Shown piece after piece: positions 50,378 through 61,369 of a DNA stretch of 64,000 nt (positions are counted from its first letter, which is position 1; each line of letters starts with the position of its first letter). The stretch comes from Entoloma clypeatum (taxonomy: Eukaryota; Basidiomycota; Agaricomycetes; Agaricales; Entolomataceae): the NCBI GenBank assembly GCA_963565915.1, contig OY751488.1, positions 2,356,001 to 2,420,000 of the forward strand, in the 5' to 3' direction. The translations under genes and the position numbers were made by a program. Below the pieces are notes generated by a model. The model worked only from the letters and a program-made list of their open reading frames with translations, did no database searches and was not told the origin of the DNA.

Positions 50378-51598
50378 ATGCGTCCAGAAATCAGCGGCAT
50401 ACGCGAGCGAATTGTCGGTAGAAATGGCTTGGACTGGCTGGACAGATCGTATGGAATAGACTGGTGCGCTCCTTCCTTCACGTGACGGGAAATTCATGAT
50501 GTCCTTTTTTCAACCAGGCTAGTGATCTTGGGCATCTGGATGCTCTCCTGGGCTGTATACAAGACACCTATCTTTGAGCGGGAATTTGACCTTAATGACC
50601 CTTTAATCAATCACCCGATTCGCCATGACCAGTATGTTTATACTTCCCACTCCTAGTGTTCAGTCGGTATTCATCCTTTCAGAGTTAGCTCTGCAATGAA
50701 CTTCTTTCTCAGTTTTTGGGTGCCCACAGTTATCGTGGGTGTAAATGGACTCCTGAACCACTCTTTGTTAGAAATTCACCACGGAATCATTGCTCTCTTA
50801 GCTGGACAGTGCGTACCATTGATTATGTGGCACTGAAATGTATGTGATACAGTTGCAGGGGCCTAACCACTCTAATCACTGTTCTCGGGAAACACCTCAT
50901 AGGTGTGTCACTCTCTTGTCCATTGATCAATGTAAGAGGCTATTTTCTCCGTTTTCAAACTCCAAGGCCGACTCCGCCCTGATTTTCTTGCGCGATGTAA
51001 CTGGGACAAAGTTCTTGGAGCATGCACTGGGCAAGTTTTAACAAGTATCATGCTATTTTATCCTATTCACTCCCATATCGTAGCCCTCTCGAACGCATAC
51101 TGGGCGGACGGCAATCCTTCCCATCAGGTCATTCGTCAACGGCATTCTCTGGGATGACTTTTCTGGCTCTCTGGCTTGCTGGGAAAACAGCATCTTGGTC
51201 CTTTACTACGCCAAGGCGGCCAAGTTCGCTGAAATCAAGCCGGATGGCTAGCTTTTTTCTAACCCTTTTGCCGATTTTGTGGGCATCGTTCGTAGCAATA
51301 ACCCGACTCCAGGATTATGTGAGAAGCAGTTCTTTTACTGCTTTGCACGTAGCTAAATTGTCCATGAAATCAGAGGCATCATAAAGAGGATGTCCTCACA
51401 GGTGCCCTGATTGGCATTACTTGCGCAATGCTCAGCTATTTGATCTTTTGGCCGAGTCCTTTCTTGGCTAAGAATTTCGAAGAGAATGTATTCGGTAAGC
51501 CCAGGATGCTTTATGTCCTTGCAGACAAGAGGATAGGGGACGTTGAGTTTCAATTGACTCGACTGGAGGACGAGCTCGAGACCGGGATTGTATATTAA
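50378..51598 (+). CDS. PAP2-family lipid phosphatase (DPP1/LPP1-like)
   Basis: Seven exons (50378-50463, 50518-50631, 50683-50808, 50859-50902, 50967-51030, 51084-51318, 51374-51598) give 297 residues. PAP2 motifs are GKHLIGRLRPDFLARC, SFPSGHSSTAFSG, and RLQDYRHHKEDVLTGALIG. Six hydrophobic segments are evident, for example LVILGIWMLSWAVYKT, VPTVIVGVNGLLN and FFLTLLPILWASFVAI. Such enzymes dephosphorylate diacylglycerol pyrophosphate and phosphatidate. Yeast Dpp1 sits in the vacuole membrane. The fifth intron (51031-51083) needs a GC donor (TGG|GCAAGT) to join ACTG to PLERILGGR. A GTAAG at 51494 would give a 30-bp intron and was read through. Confidence 0.93.
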
Positions 51599-51634
51599 TA
51601 AAGAAGAAACAGTTACAAAATTGTTCTATCATGA

Positions 51635-54066
51635 TCAGGATACTGGCTCTCGAACGAACAACCATTTATCCCCTACTTTTTGCATTCGGCCACCCCCTCC
51701 CGCGTTCTGTGGCTGCTGGCTCGTTTCTGTTGTTTCGATACTCGCGCTTGGACTTGAACCTCCCCCAAGAACAACCGCATCTGTATCGTGATTACTGTCA
51801 CTATACGTCCATTTTCCGTGTCCATTTCGGGTGTTGCCGTTACTGTACGGCCCTCCTCCTCGACCCCTGCCAGTGGCAAACCCACTACCTCCATCATCAG
51901 GATTTATCCACCCTTGCGTAGACGAATTCGACCAATCGCATGAGTTAGCTAGCGAGGCCTGAGCCGCGACAAGAAACTGCATGAGCTGCTCCATCGTTGG
52001 CAGATGCCCATGTGTAACCTGCCACATCTTTCCAAGCCCTTCCCACGCGGAGGGTGAAGTAAAATCAAAAGTCGCAGGGTTAAAGTTTTCCATTCCTGAT
52101 TGCGCTGAGACTGTATTCGAGGTAAAGGGAGCACTATGAGTGCTTGAAGATGTATTCGCAGCTATTGAAGGTGTTAAGGACATTTGGTCGTGATTACTCG
52201 GGAGGGCAAGGGCAGGCGATTTTTCTTTCGCTGGCGGTTCAGAGAGCGCTGGTGGGGGCGGGGGTGGAGGTGTGGGTGTAGTGGTGGGTTTCGGCGGGGC
52301 TGGAGTATCGCCGTTGGGAGATTGAGGTCTGATGTCACGACCAAACTCGTCCTTGTCTGGGTCTCTAAGACCGTCTGGTGGATCTCGTCGTCCCCTGAAT
52401 CCCGTCGGCCTCCTTGGGGGGCTGTAGGGTCTCACGTTGCGTCTACCTCCGGATCTACTAGGAGGACTTCTAGACCGGCTGCGCCAAACTCTGCGGACAG
52501 GACTCCGATCCTCTCTCTCTCGGTCTCTGTAACGGTCACGATCACGATCATCCCATCGGCGGCCCTCACCTCGCCAGCGGCCACGGAAGCCACCTCTAGA
52601 GTCGCCTCTCGAGCTTTGACGCTCGTCAACTTGATTATCGTATGTATTCACACGCTCCGGGCTTTGCGGCAGGTTTTGTCTTCGATTTTTAGGATGATTG
52701 TTATGTGTGGCTTCTTCCCGGTATGAAGATCCGCCCGTATATGCATGACCCGTTTGTGGGGGGGAGGCCTGAAGAGTTGGTTGTGAAGGAGCTGCATTAC
52801 TCGCTGTCTGTGCTAATGTTAACTGCTGCAGAACCGCTAGTTGTGCTGCATCCAGCCCAGCCCCAGATTCCGTGTTTGGCGTTGTTTGTCTGCAAACCAC
52901 ATGAGAACAGAACGAGGTCAATACCAGATGTCAGCTCACGCGGGTATGGCGGGGGCGTTGGCGGCCTGTGCCAATAATGCCAGCAAGGTGGCTTGCGGGT
53001 CCATAACGGGAGTCATCGAACTCTCTGAAATTGATGGGACTGATTGCCCAGCCGCCGTTCGGGGGTCGGACGTTGTCAACGGTTTCATTTCGGACACTGA
53101 GGCAAAAAACAATACGAGCGATATTTCAGTTGCGTTCTCACGTCGCTCGAGGAGATGCAAAAAAAGTTGGCTGGATTATACAGGTGGGGAAATACTTAGC
53201 GAACGTGTCTGAACATCGATATGCACCTTGTTCTGTTCCCTCCACCACATCCGTCAGCCGCGAAAGAATGTGGGATGGAAATGTGTTTCCCTTCACCCAT
53301 ATGTCAAGAATCTTCTTCGTTTTTTCCTGTAATCAAATGAGGAATCATATCAAGTCAGGATGATTGCTATTATACGGGTTCAGAAAACCAGTGATGATGT
53401 GATGCTTCGTGTTGGACTTGGTTAGATATAGGGTGGTGAAGATGGGACTCTCAAGCACGCGAATCGATACTTGTGAAGTCACCACCAGGAAATCCGGAGA
53501 CATGGGGCCATAAGTCCAACGAGACAGGTACAGCACCACGACAAATAGCCACGATCTTTGAGTTAAGAATTGAGTAATATAACGGACCTTCGACTCAGAG
53601 CTACCGATGGCGATCATGTCCTGAAACAAGCCTTCAAGGACACCCTCGACTTTCCGTAGAAAAGTGGCACAATTTCCGGTCATTGAATTGACGTCGCCAA
53701 CAATACCATGTTTGGTGGCTTGGTGCCTTGCGGCCCTGCAGAGAGCATCGAAAATATAAAGGCTTGACACCTTGGCGGACGGCTGAAGAGATTTATGTGT
53801 GCGGTAAAGAATGGATACTAGTTGGGTATCTTGCTAAAGACGAATAGCACATTAGAAACGTGTAGAGCGGATTGAGAAGGGTATATTGAAAACAGTATGC
53901 TTGCCTCCATCGATTTCATCGCGATGTCCGTCAAGTTGCCCATCTTCGAGGCAGATAATCGCTTCGCTTGGACCACATCCTTCAGCAGTGTCTCGAAGGC
54001 CTTTGCTTAAGGTTAGAGCCAGTGGCGATGTTTCCAAAGGCAAGGACTTGCCTCAACAGGAGCCAT
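51635..54066 (-). CDS. CID-domain RNA-processing protein with RS/RD-rich tail
   Basis: Six exons (54052-54066, 53905-54000, 53588-53833, 53227-53326, 52940-53096, 51635-52889) give 622 residues. The CTD-interacting domain spans about residues 6-150: FETLLKDVVQAKRLSASKMG, DTQLVSILYRTHKSL, SLYIFDALCRAARHQ, ILDIWVKGNTFPSHILSRL. DPQATLLALLAQAANA follows, then RGGFRGRWRGEGRRWDDRDR and RSRSRSPPSRS tracts and poly-Pro. This is the plan of Nrd1/Seb1/SCAF-type proteins that bind the RNA polymerase II CTD and guide termination or splicing. No RRM was seen. The first two introns both need GC donors. The third is unusually long (261 bp), and a 130-bp intron at 53097-53226 could hide a small exon. Confidence 0.85.
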
Positions 54067-54190
54067 AGGGCTTGGCTGCAGCAAGAATAGGCGTTTACAA
54101 CGTTGAACTTGGGCAGTGAGTACAAGGAAGACCGTGCTGCTGTGTTTGTTTTTGTTTTCTTGGTCTGTGCGCTTGTACCCATCTGTTCCA
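54067..54190. promoter_or_regulatory. Divergent region between CID gene and PET117
   Basis: 124 bp between start codons on opposite strands. It may contain a non-coding first exon and intron of PET117, because GTGAGT at 54116 and ...TCCAATGCAG at 54186-54195 look like a donor and acceptor. Confidence 0.4.
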
Positions 54191-54478
54191 ATGCAGGAAA
54201 GGGGAGCTAGGCTGACCCTCTTCAGTGCGATCTTGTTCACGAGTTTCACAATATGGGCTGTACATTGGCAACAGGATCAAGAACGAAAGGCGAGACGTCC
54301 TCGAAAAGACTCATCAATGCTCGGGCTTACTTTTCATGACCAGAACATGTATAAAGGCGTCCTTCGTGATGATGAAAGGCGAAGAGAAAAGCAGAGAAAG
54401 AGAGAAGAAGAGTTGCAAGAATCAAGGAGGAAACGTGAACTCTACGAGAGTGTTCAAATTGTGGAAAGGCAAGGTTGA
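54191..54478 (+). CDS. PET117: PET117-like cytochrome c oxidase assembly factor
   Basis: One hydrophobic segment (LTLFSAILFTSFTIWAVHWQQ) is followed by the family signature MYKGVLRDDERRREKQRKRE and ELYESVQIVE. Pet117 is a small mitochondrial inner-membrane protein needed for complex IV assembly. Unspliced the ORF is 95 residues. Removing 54290-54343 (54 bp, GCGAGA...CCAG) gives a 77-residue protein that aligns the membrane segment directly with MYKGVLRD as in other Pet117 proteins. That intron would be GC-AG and is a multiple of three without a stop, so retention is also possible. The ATG at 54191 is the only upstream in-frame start. Confidence 0.8.
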   Translation: MQERGARLTLFSAILFTSFTIWAVHWQQDQERKARRPRKDSSMLGLTFHDQNMYKGVLRDDERRREKQRKREEELQESRRKRELYESVQIVERQG

Positions 54479-55267
54479 GCGATGATTGACCTCACGACTT
54501 CGTGCGTAATCGAATGGGATTGTTTGATAGCCAATGCCCAGTCTATTCACGTCTAGGGCAATATTTTCCCTCACCTTCTTGAGGTTAATAACTCGAACAG
54601 TGAAATTTGCAACTATCTTCTCATCGTCCTCTCGTCGCTGAAGACAAGCTGCCATGTGGTGTCCGAGTGCAGTCACTGCAAACGCCCTGCTACTATCTGT
54701 CTTTCCTTCTCGTCGGCCTCTTCGATTGCGCACACTCCAAATCCCCATAGTTTCGGCTGCGTAAACCCCTTCTCTGCTCAATGTTAGATCACCTTTGGAT
54801 ACCGACAGAAGGCCCTGGCACGACGCTCATGAGGCGGTAAACTGGTCATCATCCTGCGACCATTGCAGCCAATGGGACGGTCAATGACATGTATACAACC
54901 TTGTGGTCTTTCATGGGAGACAGCGCAGTATCATAGACAGGCGGCGCGGTCCTTGGCGGCAACGCAACGGGAAACACATCGTTCGGGCACGAAACCCTAA
55001 GACCACAAGCATTACACCGTGACGTCAGGGGTACCTTCTGGGTCGGAATTAAATTTATACACGATATATAAAGAAATAATACTTCAATACCATCACTCAA
55101 AAAAAAAAAAAAAAAAATTTAAACATGTACATAACCATCAATCCATGCCATACCCACCCACTCCATCTCGTCAGACCAGCAACGCCTGCGCATCACAGCC
55201 AGTCCGTCACCAATAGCTAGCTAGCACCAAGCAATTCCGTGCCCAGCGCTTGGCTCGCGCGTCAACA
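54479..55267. other. Intergenic region with poly-A tract
   Basis: Nearly 800 bp between PET117 and the F-box/LRR gene. A 19-base A-run occurs near 55099. A minus-strand ORF at 54422-54781 (AETMGIWSVRNRRGRRE..., KVRENIALDVNRLGIGY) is somewhat protein-like but has no partner exons and no family. Confidence 0.35.
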
Positions 55268-56874
55268 ATGCAGCCAGCTCTACTCATCGACGAGATCCTC
55301 CGGAACATATTCCAGTATTGCTTGGATGAATTCCCAGGAACACTCGCTGCCCTAGCCAGAAGTTGTCGGGCATGGTCAGAGCCCGCGTTGGACTCCCTCT
55401 GGTCACATTTATCATCCATTGCGCCATTGCTTCAACTTATTCCTGGCGTCTCATTGCACGATGGAATCTATGTAAGACTTCCTGGCGGGTAAATATAAGC
55501 TTACACTGAATGAACCTACAGAAATTCCATCACTCGACAGACTTCCCGGATTTGACGCATTTTCGCTTCTATGCCTGTCGCGTCAAATACATAAATTACC
55601 GTCACAGCGTCAAGGTTCACCCGGACATTCCCCCCTTCTTCATGAGCCATAATCGTACTTCCTTATGTCATCTGCTTTCGTCGCTGCGTTCTGTACGCAT
55701 TTCAGCTCCAGCGTGCGATCGCATGGAACTTCTTCTTGGCCTATCTCACGTCCTTCGTCGGGTAACCCTCGATCTCAGCTTCAAGTCAAAGACCCCAAAA
55801 ATTTCCGAGGGACGTATCTCCCGATATCTTACCGATGCCCTGAGGGTTGCTCCCGGTCTTCGGCATCTGAGCGTTCGTGGAGCATTAACACCCGAGGGCA
55901 TGGATATAATCTCTTCGATGAAAAATCTCAGCACTCTTTCCTTGCGTTCAGGTTCTTCAATGCCTCTCAACACATTAGTAGCCATAGCGGGTTTCCAGCA
56001 ACTTGTAGAGCTCAAATTACATGCTGCTCACCTCAATGCCGATGACCTTTCACATGCTCTTCCTATCCAGAGTCCCGCCAATCTGCCATCGCTGAAGAAG
56101 CTGCATATTCGAGCTCAGTCACGTTTTCTAGAACTTTTCCTGGATATCTTGTCCATGGAGAGTCTACATACCCTGCATATCGAGGCTCATGAGCCAACGA
56201 AAACCCCAATATCATGGGACCGAATTTTTACCTCGATTTCTAGCACAGCAGCAAACACACTGCGAAACCTTATTATTGAACGACACGTCGAATTAGAAGC
56301 CCTTGACGATTCAGTTGCCAGCCATATCCAACGATCGAAAGCAACTGTCCAGATTCCGTTCAGCGATTTCCGGATTCTGGGTAAGCTTCCCCACCTCCAG
56401 CGCCTGATCTTAGATACGACACTTCCTCTTGATATTTGTGATGCCGAGCTGGAAACTCTAGTCACGTCCTGGCCAGAACTTGAACATCTTGATCTCGGAT
56501 TGTTGCCCACACCGTGCCATGTCGCGTTACAGGCAAGGCCCCCAATGACTTCAAGATCTCTGGAGATTATTGCTTCGAAAGCGCCGAAACTTACCACAGT
56601 CATTTTTACCGCGGACCTATCCGACATTGCCCACTCCACTAAGACACCCGATTCGATTTCTCAACACGCATTGAGCCGGATGACACTTGGGTGCCCGTCG
56701 GTTCCAGACCAGGATGTGGTAGCACCGTATCTTCATAATCTATATCCCTCTTTGCTGAAAATTGATGGGTTACCCGAACATACAAAGCTTTGGGCCGACG
56801 TACAAGCAGCTTTGGAGAAGCTTACTCCCCATGAATCGAAATACACCGTTCTACGCGGACTAACCTGGCAATGA
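55268..56874 (+). CDS. F-box protein with leucine-rich C-terminal region, 518 aa
   Basis: Two exons (55268-55471, 55522-56874). The N-terminal F-box reads LLIDEILRNIFQYCLDEFPGTLAALARSCRAWSEPALDSLW. The remainder has repeated leucine-rich segments (LRHLSVRGALTPEGMDII, LSTLSLRSGS, LKKLHIRAQSRF, LHTLHIEAHE, LQRLILDTTLP, LEHLDLGLLP), consistent with a curved LRR-like fold for substrate recognition in an SCF ubiquitin ligase. Mushrooms have large expanded families of this type; no ortholog is assigned. The single intron is 50 bp, GT-AG. Confidence 0.88.
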
Positions 56875-57185
56875 GCCGCTCAGACTTACAACCTAGACTT
56901 CTATTCTATTCACGGGGATCCTGTCCGCATAGTAACATATATCATTTAGAGCGCCTGTGTCTGGATTGACCCTACTTCTTATAACACATGCCCTCCTCCT
57001 CAGTATATAGAAACAAGGAGTATTTTCGACATTGACAGTGGCTGGTGCCAGGGGCGCTGTCCGCTCAGTCGGCGTGGATCGGATTATCGGAACATCTAAT
57101 CAGCGATCCGAGGAATTCCGTCCCGCATTGACCGCGACGCCTTTTCCTTTCTCTCTCTTCATACACCTCTTCCAAGAAACAGACA
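56875..57185. other. Aldolase promoter and 5' leader region
   Basis: About 310 bp between the F-box gene stop and the aldolase start. It contains TATATAGAA at about 57003, a plausible TATA box for a strongly expressed glycolytic gene, and a pyrimidine-rich stretch (CCTTTTCCTTTCTCTCTC region near 57140-57160) as often seen before fungal transcription starts. Confidence 0.45.
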
Positions 57186-58806
57186 ATGGGCGTCCTCGAT
57201 ATCGTTCCCGTAAGTTCAATCCTTGTATATTATCAGCATTCGATCTGATTCAGTCCTCCAGGCGGGTGTGCTGACTGGCAATAACGTCAGAATACTCTTC
57301 GAATATGCGAAAGAGAATAAGGCAAGTCAGAGAACATCACTCCGTACGATCGAAGGCAGACACTGACGACCTCCCCCAAAGTTTGCCATCCCCGTAAGTT
57401 TCACGCCATCCCGCACAGCTAATGCTAGATATCGACATCATGTCATTTCAGGCCATCGTTAGTGTCCTCTTGCTAGAGATGTTTCGCCTGATTGAACCGT
57501 CCTCGTAGAATGTGACCTCGTCATCGACAGCGAATGCTGTTCTCGAGGCTGCCAGGTGCATCTAGGCTTTGTCATTCACCTTATATCTTCTCATGGAGTT
57601 CCAGAGACATCAAGGCGCCAATCATAATCCAGGTTTCACAAGGAGGCAGCGCCTTCTTCGCCGGGAAAGGTTTGTCAAACGACAAACAACAGGCCTCTAT
57701 CGCCGGTGCAGTGGCTGCTGCTCTCCATGTCCGCGCTGTCGCGAAGGAATATGGCGTGTAAGTGATTTTGCCTTCTCAGCGTTTTAGATGTACCGAGTAC
57801 CCCCGTCTTTCAGGCCCGTTGTCCTTCACAGTGATCACTGTGCAAAGAAACTCCTTCCCTGGTTCGACGGAATGCTCGCGGCAGATGAGGAGTACTTCAA
57901 GGCCCACCAAGAACCTCTTTTCTCCTCCCACATGCTCGATTTGTCCGAGGATCCGAAAGAGGAAAACATCGCAACCTGCGTGAAGTATTTCAAGCGCATG
58001 GCTCCCCTCGGACTCTGGCTCGAGATGGAGATCGGCATCACTGGCGGTGAAGAAGACGGCGTCGACAATACTGGTGTCGACAACGCAAGCTTATACACTC
58101 AGCCGGAGGACGTCTATGACGTCTACGATGCGCTGATCAAGATCTCTCCCAACTTCAGTATCGCTGCTGCGTTTGGCAATGTCCACGGCGTTTACAAACC
58201 CGGAAACGTGAAGTTGCACCCTGACTTGTTGGGCAAGCACCAAGCGTATGCCAGCGAAAAACTCGAGGGCAAGCTTGAAAAGGCCTTGTGAGTGCTGTTA
58301 CACATCGCCCAGTGTTCCGGTACTAACACCGTGAACACCAGGTTCCTCGTCTTCCATGGAGGATCTGGATCCACTAAAGAGGAAATTACCACTGCTGTCG
58401 GACACGGTGTCGTCAAGATGAACGTTGATACTGACACCCAGTTCGCATACTTGTGTGGTATTCGTGTATGCAATTTTTTCTTATGCGTGCGGTTCGAAGG
58501 TGGACTCAAAGAATCATCATAGGACTTTGTCGATACAAAGAAAGCATACTTGCAGACGCAAGTTGGCAACCCCGAGGCTCCTGACAAGCCTAACAAGAAG
58601 GTATATTTCAAGCCTCTATGAGCGAGTTGTTTTGCTGTAAGTTATGACTTTAGTACTATGACCCTCGTGTATGGGTGCGTGAGGGTGAGAAGACTCTTTC
58701 CGCCCGCGTCAAACAGGCCTGTGCCGATCTTGGAAACACCAGTATGTACACCCTAACACGTTTTCTGCTATCGTGACTGATTCGTTGACGCGTAGATCGC
58801 CTGTGA
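57186..58806 (+). CDS. FBA1: Fructose-bisphosphate aldolase, class II
   Basis: Eleven exons (57186-57209, 57262-57321, 57382-57393, 57452-57457, 57509-57555, 57605-57757, 57814-58287, 58342-58465, 58523-58600, 58654-58741, 58796-58806) give 358 residues. This glycolytic enzyme cleaves fructose-1,6-bisphosphate; class II enzymes use zinc. Seen are IIIQVSQGGSAFFAGKG, the zinc/catalytic block VVLHSDHCAKKLLPWFDGM, EMEIGITGGEEDGVDN, GNVHGVYKPGNVKL, and LVFHGGSGSTKEEI with KMNVDTDTQFAY. Exon 3 is 12 nt (FAIP) and exon 4 just 6 nt (AI), both flanked by sound splice sites. The second intron has a GC donor (AAG|GCAAGT). Confidence 0.97.
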
Positions 58807-59047
58807 TAACTGTCGCTATATAGACCAACAAAGAACAAACTGTACACATTAGACCGTGTCAAGCATTTGCATAAGAATCAACTTTTGAGATGGTGCTCAT
58901 GATAGCCTCAGCTGTGCACGCGACTAATCAATCAGAAACAGCTTATGAGCTTCATCGTAATGAGTGCCGTAGTCAAACATGGATATTTAGAACATAGGGC
59001 CAAAAAAAGTCACGAGGCAATGAATACAGTGGCAAGTACAGAGATCC

Positions 59048-59747
<700 letters not shown>

Positions 59748-59923
59748 TTTGAAAGCGGACGCTTTCGTCTGTCCAACGAGGTGAACGATGGAGTCTTCGA
59801 GAAAGCAAGAGCCGACGTTGATAAGCAGGTTTCTGTTGATACTTGTACGAAAATTAAGGTTTGAGACACGTGATGTTACAGTAAGGCAGGTCACGGTCAG
59901 TACTGTAACTTGCTGGGTCCGTC
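59748..59923. promoter_or_regulatory. Divergent promoter of ubiquitin-S27a and RFC3
   Basis: 176 bp separate the two starts. A CACGTG E-box lies at 59877-59882, and an inverted TTACAGTA...TACTGTAA arrangement flanks 59886-59908. Both are candidate regulatory sites; function is inferred. Confidence 0.5.
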
Positions 59924-61301
59924 ATGGATAGTGACGAAGATATGATGGATGTTGAGCCCGTCCCGTTGACGGCGAAAGGGAAAGGAAAGGCTGTCGAACA
60001 AGACATCGACCGTGATAACTTGCCATGGTAAACTCACATTCTTTATCGAATAAAACAGATTTCACAATGCATAAGGGTGGAGAAGTACCGACCAGTGACC
60101 TTGGACGACGTTGTCTCGCACAAGGACATAACCAACACAAGTGTGTCGTGTCGTTTTTAATCACCCGACTTCCACTGATGATAAGTGGACCTGAAGTTGA
60201 AAAGTTCATCGAAAAGAATAGGCTACCACATCTTCTCTTCTACGGTCCTCCTGGGACGGGGAAAACCTCCACAATCCTAGCAGTCGCCCGGCGAATATAC
60301 GGTCCCGACTACCGCAAACAAATCCTTGAAGTGGGTTACCATTTGTCAATATTAGGAGCCTTCCCCGTTCACGACCACGCAAAAAGCTCAATGCATCAGA
60401 CGAACGTGGCATCGATGTCGTCCGGGAACAGATCAAACAATTTGCAGAGACACGGACGCTCTTTGCGAAGGGCTATAAACTCATTATCCTCGATGAAGCA
60501 GATATGATGACGCAGGCTGCGCAAGCTGCCCTTCGCCGCGTAATTGAACAGTATACGAAAAACGTCCGCTTTTGCATTATCTGCAACTATGTCAACAAGA
60601 TCATTCCAGCGATTCAGAGTCGATGCACGCGATTCAGGTTCTCTCCACTCCCAATCACCGAGGTTGAAAAACGAGTCGATTATGTGGTGGCAACAGAGAA
60701 GTGAGTGGATTACAGTCATTCAGGCAGTCCCCATCTGATGGCACTGGACTATGGTTAGAGTTAATCTTACAAACGGCGGAAAGAAAGCACTCCTTAAATT
60801 GTCCAAAGGAGACATGCGACGCGCCCTTAACATTCTCCAAGCTTGCCATGCTGCATACGACATCACCGGAGAAACCGAAATATACAATTGTACTGGCAAT
60901 CCACATCCTTCCGATATTGAAACTATCGTGAACTCGATGCTGTCTGATGAATTTACCATATCATACCAGAGTACGATTTCTGTCGTATTTCCTGTGTTCT
61001 CCCTTTGACCTGGATATGAAGTGATATCTAGGTTAAAGACTGAGAGAGGTCTTGCTCTGCAGGATCTCATCATGGGTGCTTATGACTACGTTGAGACGAT
61101 TGAGATAAAACCACATGCTCGAGTCTACCTCCTGGATCACATAGCCACCACAGAGTACGTTTGCTCATTATCAATCATGCTTTTGTCAGCTAATGGAGAC
61201 CTAGGTACCGGCTTTCGACTGGAGCAAACGAAAAACTTCAGTTGACAGCTCTGTTAGGTGCGTTCAAGAACGGAGTAGAACTAGCTGCGAAGAATACTTG
61301 A
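59924..61301 (+). CDS. RFC3: Replication factor C subunit 3 (clamp loader)
   Basis: Seven exons (59924-60027, 60076-60140, 60197-60330, 60387-60700, 60759-60970, 61022-61154, 61205-61301) join to 352 residues. Clamp-loader boxes are intact: [13 protein letters not shown], Walker [30 protein letters not shown], Walker [11 protein letters not shown], sensor I/SRC motif [13 protein letters not shown], and sensor [16 protein letters not shown]. The C-terminal helical collar follows ([16 protein letters not shown]). Rfc3 is one of the small subunits of the pentamer that loads PCNA. An acidic N-terminal extension of about 30 residues precedes the core. Confidence 0.96.
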
Positions 61302-61369
61302 ATGTATCGTGGGTTTGTAGGAATTTGAAATAAATGCATATTGACCATTCAGAGTGGCAAGTGAGGATT

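Noticed and set aside
51494..51523. 30-bp intron in the PAP2 phosphatase
   Set aside because: Below a realistic intron size; reading through keeps an open, plausible C-terminus.
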